From positions 1-8,164 of the forward strand of contig CAMBCD010000111.1 in NCBI GenBank assembly GCA_945863085.1: a stretch of 8,164 nt of DNA, read 5' to 3'. This DNA is from Bordetella parapertussis (GTDB lineage: Bacteria; Pseudomonadota; Gammaproteobacteria; Burkholderiales; SG8-41). The notes below the pieces were generated by a model. The model was not told the DNA's origin and made no database searches. It worked only from the letters and a program-made list of their open reading frames with translations. The translations under genes were made by a program, and so were the position numbers. Below are positions 1-5,846 of this stretch, piece after piece. Position 1 is the stretch's first letter. Every line of letters starts with the position of its first letter.

Positions 1-1
1 G

Positions 2-418
2 GGCGCCGCCCTTGCGCTGGCCGATGCGATGAGCGGCCACATGGAGTCCTCGGTGGGCAATCTTGCCGGCGCGCCGCTGGCCGCGGTCAAGGCCGGGCGT
101 GTGCGCGCGCTGGGAGTGACCTCGGCGGTGCGCAACGCGCAGCTGCCCGATGTGCCGACGTTTGCCGAAGCGGGTGTGCCCGGTTATGACGTCACCGGCT
201 GGTACGGCCTGTGCACACAGTCGAAAGTGCCGCAACCGATACTTGCCAAGCTGCACGCCGATGGTGCGAAAGTACTTTCAGGGCCGTTGAAAAAGCGCCT
301 TGAAGACCAGGGCATCACCGTTGAATCGGCATCGCCGGAGCAGTTTGCCGCCCATGTCAAATCCGAGATCGCGAAATGGACCAAGGTGGTTCAGGATGCG
401 AATCTGCAGGGTGATTAA
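2..418 (+). CDS. Bug/TctC-family periplasmic solute-binding protein, 3' part
   Basis: This is the C-terminal 138 residues of a tripartite tricarboxylate transporter (TTT) substrate-binding protein of the Bug family, which bind carboxylates or related small molecules in the periplasm. The frame is open from the window edge, so the ATG at 29 is internal and not the start; the residues before it (GAALALADAM) continue the domain. Visible family features are the stretch 'AGRVRALGVTSAVRNAQLPDVPTFAEAG' in pieces: a KAG-R-RALGVTS strand, then LPDVPTFAEAGVPGY, then the W-YGL...VPQPILAKLH segment of the second lobe. About 60% of a normal protein of roughly 320 residues, including the signal peptide, lies outside the window. 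The stop is TAA at 416-418. It converges on the lysR gene and is not next to membrane-subunit genes on the visible side, as is common for the many orphan Bug proteins of Burkholderiales. The ligand is unknown. Confidence 0.93.
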   Translation, partial: GAALALADAMSGHMESSVGNLAGAPLAAVKAGRVRALGVTSAVRNAQLPDVPTFAEAGVPGYDVTGWYGLCTQSKVPQPILAKLHADGAKVLSGPLKKRLEDQGITVESASPEQFAAHVKSEIAKWTKVVQDANLQGD

Positions 419-430
419 ACCGGATTAAAC
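413..430 (+). repeat. 8-bp direct repeat over the Bug stop codon
   Basis: GATTAAAC occurs at 413-420 and again at 423-430, separated by CG, giving a 10-bp period. The first copy contains the TAA stop of the Bug gene. The second TAA is in another frame, so it is not a back-up stop. The 50-bp gap between this convergent gene and lysR (419-468) otherwise contains no clear terminator, only a short GC-rich palindrome around GGCATGCC. This is probably a minor slippage product with no assigned role. Confidence 0.4.
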
Positions 431-468
431 ATGCGCGGCATGCCCGCACCCCCGGATTTACAACCCCT

Positions 469-1434
469 TCATGCACGTTGCCGTTTTTGTCGTGGCGGCG
501 GAGTCTGCGCGGACGATGGGCCTGATTGCGGGAGTGTCCATGGCGGCGGGTCAAACAGGGCTGCCAAAAAATCCATGAACACGCGCACCTTGGGGGCCAA
601 TCGCTGTTGCTGGCGGTAAACGACCGAAATCTTGTAGCCGCCGGCTTTGTAGTCTTCCAGCGTTTCGACAAGTTCGCCGCGCGCGAGATAGGGCTGTGCG
701 TAACACTCGGGAATCTGGATCAGGCCGTATCCGGCCCGGGCGGCCTCGATCAGCAGCCCGATGCGGTTGAAGATCATCGCACTGTTGATCGTGATCTGGC
801 GCTCAGTCGTGCCGTTCTTCATTTTCCATTCGCGCACGCGGCCGGTTCGCGGCCGGCGGTAGTTGATGCAGGTGTGGCCATGAAGTTCATCGGGCGACTG
901 CGGCGCGCCGTGCGCGGCGAAATAGGCTGGCGCCGCGCAGATCACGTAGCGCGTGGTGGCGAGTTGCCGCACGGCAAGGCTGGAATCGTGCATTTCGCCG
1001 GTCTGCACTGAGACGTCGAGCCCGTCCTCAATGGTGTGCGGGACGAAATCCATGCACACGACCTCGACTGCGAGCGATGGGTGCTTGAGCATGAACTGCG
1101 GCAGGCTGGGGACGATCCACATGCGGCCCAGGGTCAGTGGCAGTCTTACCCGCAATCGTCCCACCACTGCCCGCGCGGCGCGGCTGACCAGGCCTTCCGC
1201 TTCCGCGAGTTCGGCCATGATCTGCTTGCAGCGGGCATAGAACTCGGCGCCTTCCGGCGTGGTGCTGAGCCCGCGCGTGCTGCGGATCAGCAGCCGCCCG
1301 GCGAGTTGTTTTTCCAGCCGGCTTAGCGTGCTGCTCACGGCTGCTGTGCTGACGCCCAGCGCCCGTGCAGCGCCGCTCAGGGTGCCGTGTTCGACCACGC
1401 GCAGAAAGACAAGAATGCCGTGCAGCCGGTCCAT
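469..1434 (-). CDS. LysR-type transcriptional regulator
   Basis: A 321-residue LysR-type regulator that probably controls the divergently transcribed aldolase-transporter genes. Residues 1-60 form the winged helix-turn-helix: MDRLHGILVFLRVVEHGTLS, then GAARALGVSTAAVSSTLSRLEKQL with the recognition helix near 28-40, ending in the typical STRGLSTTPEG turn. Residues about 92-295 form the periplasmic-binding-like effector domain, beginning VGRLRVRLP and including an internal FNRIGLLIEAARAGYGLIQIPE segment of the kind seen in most family members. The last 25 residues are rich in Pro, Gln and basic residues and extend beyond the usual length of about 300. The ATG at 1434 is the natural start because the HTH begins at once; the Shine-Dalgarno is weak. 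A perfect inverted repeat lies only 7 bp upstream of the start codon, which fits autoregulation. The effector is not readable, but LysR proteins of such loci usually sense the substrate or an intermediate. Confidence 0.95.
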   Translation of the reverse strand: MDRLHGILVFLRVVEHGTLSGAARALGVSTAAVSSTLSRLEKQLAGRLLIRSTRGLSTTPEGAEFYARCKQIMAELAEAEGLVSRAARAVVGRLRVRLPLTLGRMWIVPSLPQFMLKHPSLAVEVVCMDFVPHTIEDGLDVSVQTGEMHDSSLAVRQLATTRYVICAAPAYFAAHGAPQSPDELHGHTCINYRRPRTGRVREWKMKNGTTERQITINSAMIFNRIGLLIEAARAGYGLIQIPECYAQPYLARGELVETLEDYKAGGYKISVVYRQQQRLAPKVRVFMDFLAALFDPPPWTLPQSGPSSAQTPPPRQKRQRA

Positions 1435-1441
1435 GCAGGAC

Positions 1442-1469
1442 TCACTGTTAAGGTTGATCTTAACAGTGA
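1442..1469. promoter_or_regulatory. Perfect 11-bp inverted repeat, probable LysR operator
   Basis: TCACTGTTAAG (1442-1452) and CTTAACAGTGA (1459-1469) are exact reverse complements separated by 6 bp (GTTGAT). LysR-type regulators bind dyad sites with a T-N11-A core of variable length; here T1449 and A1462 give T-N12-A within the dyad. The site ends 7 bp from the lysR start codon and its centre is about 78 bp upstream of the start site predicted for the aldolase operon, a usual place for a LysR recognition/autorepression site. Assignment to this LysR protein is an inference from position and symmetry. Confidence 0.75.
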
Positions 1470-1474
1470 TTGTA
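1469..1474 (-). promoter_or_regulatory. Putative lysR -10 box
   Basis: Read on the minus strand, 1474-1469 is TACAAT, five of six matches to TATAAT. Transcription would start near 1462, inside the inverted repeat, leaving a leader of about 28 nt before the lysR ATG. The matching -35 (around 1492-1498) is poor. The geometry predicts that binding to the repeat blocks lysR transcription. Confidence 0.45.
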
Positions 1475-1520
1475 GGGCTTGCCGCCTTATGCCGCCAGCA
1501 GCTTGTTTCTAGAATTACCC

Positions 1521-1526
1521 TATAAG
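1521..1526 (+). promoter_or_regulatory. Putative -10 box of the aldolase-transporter operon
   Basis: TATAAG at 1521-1526 matches five of six -10 positions and lies in the most AT-rich part of the gap. There is no good -35 at 16-18 bp; TTGTTT at 1503-1508 is only 12 bp upstream. A weak -35 is common at activator-dependent promoters and fits activation by the divergent LysR protein. TAGAAT at 1510-1515 is an alternative -10. Confidence 0.45.
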
Positions 1527-1596
1527 AAAAAACGTGTGTGCGGAGGACCGGTTATTGCCGCGCGCCCCATCTCCAACCGGAAAAGGAACCCAGCCC

Positions 1597-2565
1597 ATGT
1601 CTACGGTGCTTACCGAAGCCCCTGCCGCCAGGTCGGCATCAAAAAAACAGCCCTTCGTGCTGAAGGGTGTGATGCAGGCCCCCGTGACCCCGCTGCATGA
1701 TGACTTCAGCGTGGATTACGATGGTCTCGAGAAAATGGTCAATTTCCATGTGGTCAACGGCGCGCCGGCCATCGCATGGCCGCATCACAAGGCGGAGTCG
1801 CCGAACCTCACGATGGAGGAGCGCAAGAAAGGCGCGGAAGTGCTGATCAAGACTGTCGCGCACCGTGTGCCGGTCTCCATCTTCGTCGGCAGTCTGTCGG
1901 AAGAAGACTCGCTGGACCTTACGCGCCATGCCGAGAAGGCCGGCGCTGACATGCTGTTGACCATTTCGCCGTACTGCCGCCGGCCGACGCAGGAGGAGAT
2001 ATTCCAATCGATCGTGCGGATCGGAGAGCACACGGACCTGCCGGTGCTCACCTACAACTCGCCCTGGCGCAATGGCGAGGGCGTGGAATTCACCAGCGAA
2101 CTCGTTGCGCGGCTGATCGAACGTCTGCCGAACTACGCGGGCATGAAGGACGCCAGCTTCCACAGCGAGAAATTTACCGAGATATCCCGCGTTGCGCTGC
2201 GCATGCGGCCCGGATTCTCGATCATCATGGGGCTCGAGCATCTTCTCGCCTCCTATCCGCTGGGGGCCTGCGGATCATTTTCGTCGTGCGGCGCCATCGC
2301 CCCCAATCTGTGCAACCGCTTTTTTGCCGCGCTCGAGGCAAATGACTGGGATACGGCGCGTACCTGCCAGTACAAGATCACCAAACTCTATCGCCTGTTC
2401 AAGGATCAGTATCCCTCGTCACTGAAGGGCGCCATGATTTCGATGGGGCGCAATGCAGGTCCGATCAGGCTGCCGCTGCCGACTGCATCGAAGGAACGTG
2501 TTGAATTCCTGTGCCGCCAGCTGGAAGAGCTGGACGTCATCAATACCGAGCCGCATGGCTGGTAA
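1597..2565 (+). CDS. DapA-like (DHDPS/NAL superfamily) aldolase, lysine-containing copy
   Basis: A 322-residue TIM-barrel protein of the dihydrodipicolinate synthase / N-acetylneuraminate lyase superfamily, whose members form a Schiff base between a lysine and a 2-oxo acid. The Schiff-base lysine is K184 in AGMKDAS, the active-site tyrosine is Y153 and a substrate-carboxylate-type arginine is R158, both in YNSPWRNG, matching YNVPSRTG of E. coli DapA (Y133, R138). The usual pyruvate-binding GTTGE is changed to H63-HKAE-67, and the second Tyr of the PYY motif is Cys (PYC, 125-127), so this is not expected to be true DHDPS. The N-terminus has about 20 extra residues before the first barrel strand (VLKGVMQAPVTPL). 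ATG 1597 has AAAAGGA 9 nt upstream; an in-frame TTG at 1555 with GGAGGA is an alternative adding 14 residues. The next gene is a paralogue 22 bp downstream. The substrate is unknown; lyase or hydratase action on an imported acid is likely. Confidence 0.9.
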   Translation: MSTVLTEAPAARSASKKQPFVLKGVMQAPVTPLHDDFSVDYDGLEKMVNFHVVNGAPAIAWPHHKAESPNLTMEERKKGAEVLIKTVAHRVPVSIFVGSLSEEDSLDLTRHAEKAGADMLLTISPYCRRPTQEEIFQSIVRIGEHTDLPVLTYNSPWRNGEGVEFTSELVARLIERLPNYAGMKDASFHSEKFTEISRVALRMRPGFSIIMGLEHLLASYPLGACGSFSSCGAIAPNLCNRFFAALEANDWDTARTCQYKITKLYRLFKDQYPSSLKGAMISMGRNAGPIRLPLPTASKERVEFLCRQLEELDVINTEPHGW

Positions 2566-2587
2566 TTTCCAATAAAAGGATTCCGCC

Positions 2588-3502
2588 ATGAGCACATTCA
2601 AACCCGGTCTGGTCCATGTTCCGGTAACGCCGTTCAAGGCCGACCAGAGCATCGATTACGACCTGTACGCCAAAGTGATCGAGTTTCATCTGAAACACGG
2701 CGCCGATTCACTGGCCGTGCCGATGCAACAGGCCGAAGACGTCAGCCTGAGGGAAACCGAACTGCGCCAGGTCATCGAGTTCGCGATCAAGCAGGTGAAA
2801 GGGCGGGTGCCTGTTATCGCGCACGTCAGTGACCCGGGCACCGGCATCGCCGTGGAGCGCGCGCGCTTTGCGGAAAAGGCAGGTGCATCCGCCATTGCGT
2901 CTCATCCGCCTTACTTCTGGCATCCGAAGCCTTCCATGGTCGTCGAGCACCTGGTGCAGATCGGCTCCGCAACCCGCCTGCCGTTTTTCATCTGCACGCC
3001 GGTCGTCGAAGACGCGGGCACGCACCTCACCGGCGAAATCGTGATGGATGTCATCAATCGACTCGACAACATCGCCGGTTTGGTTGACAGCAGCATGCGT
3101 TTTGTCTTCATGGCGGAAACGATTTCCCTGGGCCGCGAAGTCCGACCGGATTTCCAGTTGTTGTCGGGAACGGATTTCATGGTCCCCAACGCTGCGGTGG
3201 GCGGGGCCGGCGCCTTCTCGCCGTTGTCCAGCGTCGCGCCGAAACTTGCGCGCCGGCTCTACGAACTCTGCACGAAGCAGCAGCTCGTGCAGGCGCGGAC
3301 GTTGCAGGAAGACATGGCCGAACTGCACCATCTGGTGAAGCAGGGCGGACGCGCGGGCCTCAAGACCGCCATGCGCGCCATGGGGCGCGAATGCGGCGAT
3401 CCGCGGCTGCCCGGACTGAGCCTGGGCGAGCCCGTGATGAGCCAGCTCGCGGCGCGTGTTGCCGCGTGTCCGTACCTGAGCGCCGAACCCCGTGGCTGGT
3501 GA
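2588..3502 (+). CDS. DapA-like paralogue lacking the Schiff-base lysine
   Basis: A 304-residue second member of the DHDPS/NAL superfamily, clearly homologous to the gene before it along its whole length (VHVPVTPFKAD...YDLYAKVIEFHLKHGAD; AMRAMGRECGDPRLP; C-terminal EPRGW). Where the first copy has AGMKDAS this one reads AGLVDSS, so the Schiff-base lysine is V166. The YNSPWR segment aligns with ICTPVV (135-140), losing both Tyr and the carboxylate-binding Arg, and GTTGE is MQQAE (46-50). The DNA codon is an unambiguous GTT at 3083-3085. The frame is otherwise intact, base composition is like its neighbours, and AAAAGGA lies 7 nt before the ATG, so the gene seems actively maintained. It may be a non-catalytic partner of the first copy, a binding protein, or an enzyme using different chemistry. 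The superfamily assignment is firm; the function is unknown. Confidence 0.88.
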   Translation: MSTFKPGLVHVPVTPFKADQSIDYDLYAKVIEFHLKHGADSLAVPMQQAEDVSLRETELRQVIEFAIKQVKGRVPVIAHVSDPGTGIAVERARFAEKAGASAIASHPPYFWHPKPSMVVEHLVQIGSATRLPFFICTPVVEDAGTHLTGEIVMDVINRLDNIAGLVDSSMRFVFMAETISLGREVRPDFQLLSGTDFMVPNAAVGGAGAFSPLSSVAPKLARRLYELCTKQQLVQARTLQEDMAELHHLVKQGGRAGLKTAMRAMGRECGDPRLPGLSLGEPVMSQLAARVAACPYLSAEPRGW

Positions 3503-3589
3503 GCAAGGCCGTTGTGGTCATCTCCCGGGTTTTGACACCGTGTGCATGATTGACAGGCGCGCTGCTGCCGCCAGGTCGGAGCGGTGACC
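3503..3589 (+). other. Intergenic gap with two TTGACA hexamers
   Basis: This 87-bp gap between the second aldolase-like gene and the cyclodeaminase-like gene holds TTGACA at 3532-3537 and again at 3550-3555, exactly 18 bp apart. TTGACA is the consensus -35, but neither copy has a -10-like hexamer at 16-18 bp. No hairpin followed by a T-run is present, so transcription probably reads through. Confidence 0.3.
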
Positions 3590-4585
3590 ATGGTTGCCAT
3601 GCTCGACTTCGCTTCGATGGACGGCATTATTTCCATGCCGGATGCGATTGATCTGCTCGAGAAGACAATGGCACACGAAGCGCGGGGCAGTACATCGGTT
3701 TCCCCCAAGTTCATCACCGAATTCGAGGGCGGCGCGATGCGTGTGCTGTTCGCCGCCGACGGCGATGCCGGTTACTGCGCGCTGAAGGCGTACCACAACA
3801 TCAACGGCATCGGTGCGCGCTACGTCGTCCTGCTCTACAGCCTGAAGGGCGGCGAATTGCTGGCCGTGCTCGATGGCCGCCTGATCACCGATCTGCGGAC
3901 GGGTGCAGCGAGCGGCGTCGCGGCGCGACGTGTGCTGTTGGCGGGGGCGGTAAGCGTGGGGCTCGTCGGTTCGGGCAACCAGGCGCGCACGCAGCTCGAA
4001 AGTCTTGCGGCGGTCTATGGCATCGCGTCGGCGGCGGTTTACAGTCCGACGGCCGCAAACCGCGAGACTTTTGCCGCCGAGATGTCGATGAAATTGGGTT
4101 TTCCGGTCACACCCATGGACTCGGCGGAAGCCGCGGTCAGGGGGCGGCAGGTGGTGGCAACGGCGAGCAAGGCGCGCGATGCCGAGCCGGTGGTTCGCGC
4201 CGAATGGCTCAAGGACTGCCGGCTGCTTTGCGCGGTCGGCAACACACGCCGCCAGTTCGCCGAGGTGGACGTGGCGAGCTTCCGCAATGCCGGCATGGTC
4301 ATCGTCGATTCCGCGCATGCCCTGGAAGAGGCGGGTGAATTGCGGCAGGCCACCGCGGCCGGCGCGCTTCCCGCGACAAAGTGCGCGACGCTCGCGGAAG
4401 TGGTGACGGGTGTCAGGTCCGTGCCGTCCGAAGGGCTCGTCGTTTTCAAGTCGGTTGGTATGGCGCTGCAGGATCTTGCGCTTGCTGCGCATTATTACGA
4501 ACGGCTATCCGGCCGGCCCGGTACCGTCATGGCCCCCGACGTGGCAAGTTTGCGCGATCGCGGGAAGATGTTGGCCGGCGTATAA
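3590..4585 (+). CDS. Ornithine cyclodeaminase / mu-crystallin family enzyme
   Basis: A 331-residue NAD(P)-dependent enzyme of the ornithine cyclodeaminase/mu-crystallin/archaeal alanine dehydrogenase family. Members cyclise ornithine or reduce imines/oxidise amino acids in the cytoplasm. Visible features: the substrate-carboxylate lysine in ALKAYHN (K66), the LLAVLDGRLITDLRTGAASGVAA block (R103), the Rossmann fingerprint VGLVGSGNQARTQ (124-135), and the C-terminal VVFKSVGMALQDLALA motif (285-300). In P. putida cyclodeaminase the catalytic Asp228 sits in a GGDCPG stretch; here the equivalent is GNTRRQ with T219, so ornithine cyclisation is doubtful and a dehydrogenase or imine reductase role is more likely. 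ATG 3590 is preferred because GGAG (3578-3581) is 8 nt upstream; a GTG at 3584 would be only 2 nt away, and ATG 3599 is possible. The position between the aldolase-like and transporter genes suggests it acts on the same substrate. Confidence 0.9.
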   Translation: MVAMLDFASMDGIISMPDAIDLLEKTMAHEARGSTSVSPKFITEFEGGAMRVLFAADGDAGYCALKAYHNINGIGARYVVLLYSLKGGELLAVLDGRLITDLRTGAASGVAARRVLLAGAVSVGLVGSGNQARTQLESLAAVYGIASAAVYSPTAANRETFAAEMSMKLGFPVTPMDSAEAAVRGRQVVATASKARDAEPVVRAEWLKDCRLLCAVGNTRRQFAEVDVASFRNAGMVIVDSAHALEEAGELRQATAAGALPATKCATLAEVVTGVRSVPSEGLVVFKSVGMALQDLALAAHYYERLSGRPGTVMAPDVASLRDRGKMLAGV

Positions 4586-4687
4586 CGGGGATTCTGCACG
4601 GCAGAACAAAACATGCGCGGAGCGCACGGAAGTGTTGTATCGAGAACAAGAAGAAATTTTCTGATGTTCGACCTTGAGGAGGGTAAG
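4586..4687 (+). other. Intergenic leader before tctC
   Basis: This 102-bp gap contains a small hairpin, TTCTGC (4592-4597) and GCAGAA (4601-4606) with a 3-nt loop, followed by an A-rich rather than T-rich stretch, so not a typical intrinsic terminator. The second half is AT-rich and ends in the strong Shine-Dalgarno AGGAGG (4677-4682), 5 nt before ATG 4688. No convincing -35/-10 pair was found. Confidence 0.35.
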
Positions 4688-5695
4688 ATGAAATCAAAAT
4701 TCGGTTATTGCCAGATTATTTCGGTTTTTATGGCGGGTGCAGGGTTCTACGCCGGCTGTCCGGCGATGGCTGCGGAAGACGGATGGCAGCCGCAAAGTTC
4801 TGTCGAAATTGTGGTGCCGACCGGGGCAGGTGGCGAGAACGACCGTGTGGCACGTTTCATCCAGCGAATTATCGAGCAGAAGAAACTGGCGGCGACGCCG
4901 GTCGTGGTCGTGAACAAGGCGGGCGGCAACCAGGTTCTTGCGACCGCTTACGTTGCCAAAAAAACCGCGGATCCCCACGCCCTCCTGTATGCGACGGGTA
5001 CCATTCAAAGCAATGAAATCGCAGGGGTGTCCGACCTGAGCTATCGCGACCTGACGCCAATCGCGAAGCTGCGATGCGACAATACAGCGGTGACCGTTGC
5101 CTTCGATTCGCCCATCAAGGACATGCCTGACCTGATTCGGAGACTCAAAGCCGACGTCAAGTCCGTATCGTTCGCAACGGCGTCCCGTGGTGGCGCAAAC
5201 AATCTGGTGCTGGCCAAGGCGCTGCGTTCGGGTGGCATCGATCCCAACGGCTTGAAGCTCATTGTATTCAAGACCAACGCACAATCCATGACAGCGGTCA
5301 TGGGTAAACATGTCGACTCCGTTGGCTCCTCGGTCAGCGCCGCCTTCAAGAACTTCGAAGCGGGCAAACTGCGGATCCTCGCCGTTTCGTCGCCGAAGCG
5401 GCTCGGGGGAGCGCTGGCTGATGTGCCGACGATGGCTGAAGCCGGCCTCAATGTCAGCGGTGTGAGCAACTGCCGTTATGTATATGCGCCGAAAGGCATT
5501 TCCGCCGCCCAGCGGTCTTTCTGGGAAAAGGCGATGGCTGTTGTGAACAACGATGAAGAATGGAAATCCGATATCGCGCTGAGAAACCAGCAGCAGGATT
5601 TTGTGATCGGCAAGGATCTCGAGGCCGGGCTGGAGGAGACTTACAACGCCACCAAGGCTGCAATGGCGGACATCGGACTTGCCAAAACCAAGTAA
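4688..5695 (+). CDS. tctC: TctC/Bug periplasmic binding protein of the TTT transporter
   Basis: A 335-residue solute-binding subunit that would deliver a carboxylate to the TctAB membrane complex encoded just downstream. Residues 1-28 form a Sec signal peptide: MKSK, a hydrophobic core (IISVFMAGAGF) and a likely cut after AMA (AMA|AED). The mature part has Bug features: VEIVVPTGAGGENDRVAR (39-56), the VVVVNKAGG loop (72-80), LSYRDLTPIAKL (117-128), the KNFEAGKLRILAVSSPKR strand (221-238) and ADVPTMAEAG (244-253). C24 sits in YAGC, but -3 is Tyr rather than Leu/Val, so a lipoprotein is less likely. C130 and C262 could form a disulphide. ATG 4688 is chosen because AGGAGG is 5 nt upstream and the signal peptide starts there; upstream in-frame ATGs (4613, 4664) lack ribosome sites. 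The ligand is unknown and differs from that of the orphan Bug at 2-418, as their binding loops are dissimilar. Confidence 0.94.
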   Translation: MKSKFGYCQIISVFMAGAGFYAGCPAMAAEDGWQPQSSVEIVVPTGAGGENDRVARFIQRIIEQKKLAATPVVVVNKAGGNQVLATAYVAKKTADPHALLYATGTIQSNEIAGVSDLSYRDLTPIAKLRCDNTAVTVAFDSPIKDMPDLIRRLKADVKSVSFATASRGGANNLVLAKALRSGGIDPNGLKLIVFKTNAQSMTAVMGKHVDSVGSSVSAAFKNFEAGKLRILAVSSPKRLGGALADVPTMAEAGLNVSGVSNCRYVYAPKGISAAQRSFWEKAMAVVNNDEEWKSDIALRNQQQDFVIGKDLEAGLEETYNATKAAMADIGLAKTK

Positions 5696-5744
5696 GCGGG
5701 CTGAAGGGGATATCTGCTGGCCGTGCCGCGCTCGAAGGCGTCGC

Positions 5745-5779
5745 GCGGAGCGTCATTCGTGCAGCTGATGACGCTCCGC
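5745..5779 (+). repeat. Long intercistronic hairpin between tctC and tctB
   Basis: GCGGAGCGTCAT (5745-5756) and ATGACGCTCCGC (5768-5779) form a perfect 12-bp stem around an 11-nt loop. It stands in the 151-bp gap between the binding-protein and membrane-subunit genes. No T-run follows (CGGTCTTGCGG), so it is unlikely to be a simple intrinsic terminator. Such hairpins after binding-protein genes, as in the malE-malF gap, protect the upstream mRNA from 3' exonucleases so the binding protein is made in excess. That role is inferred here. The rest of the gap (5696-5744, 5780-5836) holds nothing recognisable. Confidence 0.7.
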
Positions 5780-5846
5780 CGGTCTTGCGGTTTGCAGGCG
5801 CGCAAGGGAACGCAGGGCGTGCAGGATTCATGGGGGCAGGAGCATC

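Larger units (their letters stand above)
1435..1596. promoter_or_regulatory. Divergent lysR / aldolase-operon control region
   Basis: This 162-bp gap separates the lysR start from the ATG chosen for the first aldolase gene. It holds an 11-bp-arm inverted repeat (1442-1469), a minus-strand -10-like TACAAT next to it (1474 down to 1469), a plus-strand -10-like TATAAG (1521-1526), a GGAGGA ribosome-binding-type sequence (1542-1547) preceding an in-frame TTG (1555), and a second one, AAAAGGA (1581-1587), preceding the ATG at 1597. CCGGTT (1548-1553) and AACCGG (1575-1580) could pair across 21 nt of leader. The region is locally AT-richer than the flanking genes, as expected for promoters. Confidence 0.75.

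Noticed and set aside
29..31. ATG at 29 as the start of the first Bug gene
   Set aside because: The frame is open to the window edge and the upstream residues continue the Bug domain. Starting at 29 would leave no signal peptide and no first lobe.
3518..4492. 324-codon open frame on the minus strand
   Set aside because: It lies opposite the cyclodeaminase-like gene, whose motifs are clear. Its protein is rich in Arg/His/Gly with no domain, as expected for an antisense shadow in GC-rich DNA.
4592..4606. Small hairpin TTCTGC/GCAGAA downstream of the cyclodeaminase-like gene as a terminator
   Set aside because: A 6-bp stem with a 3-nt loop followed by A-rich, not T-rich, sequence; no T-run suits termination in either direction.
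4751..4762. Lipoprotein cut site at C24 (YAGC) in the TctC signal peptide
   Set aside because: Position -3 is Tyr rather than Leu/Val/Ile, and a good signal peptidase I site (AMA|AED) follows five residues later.
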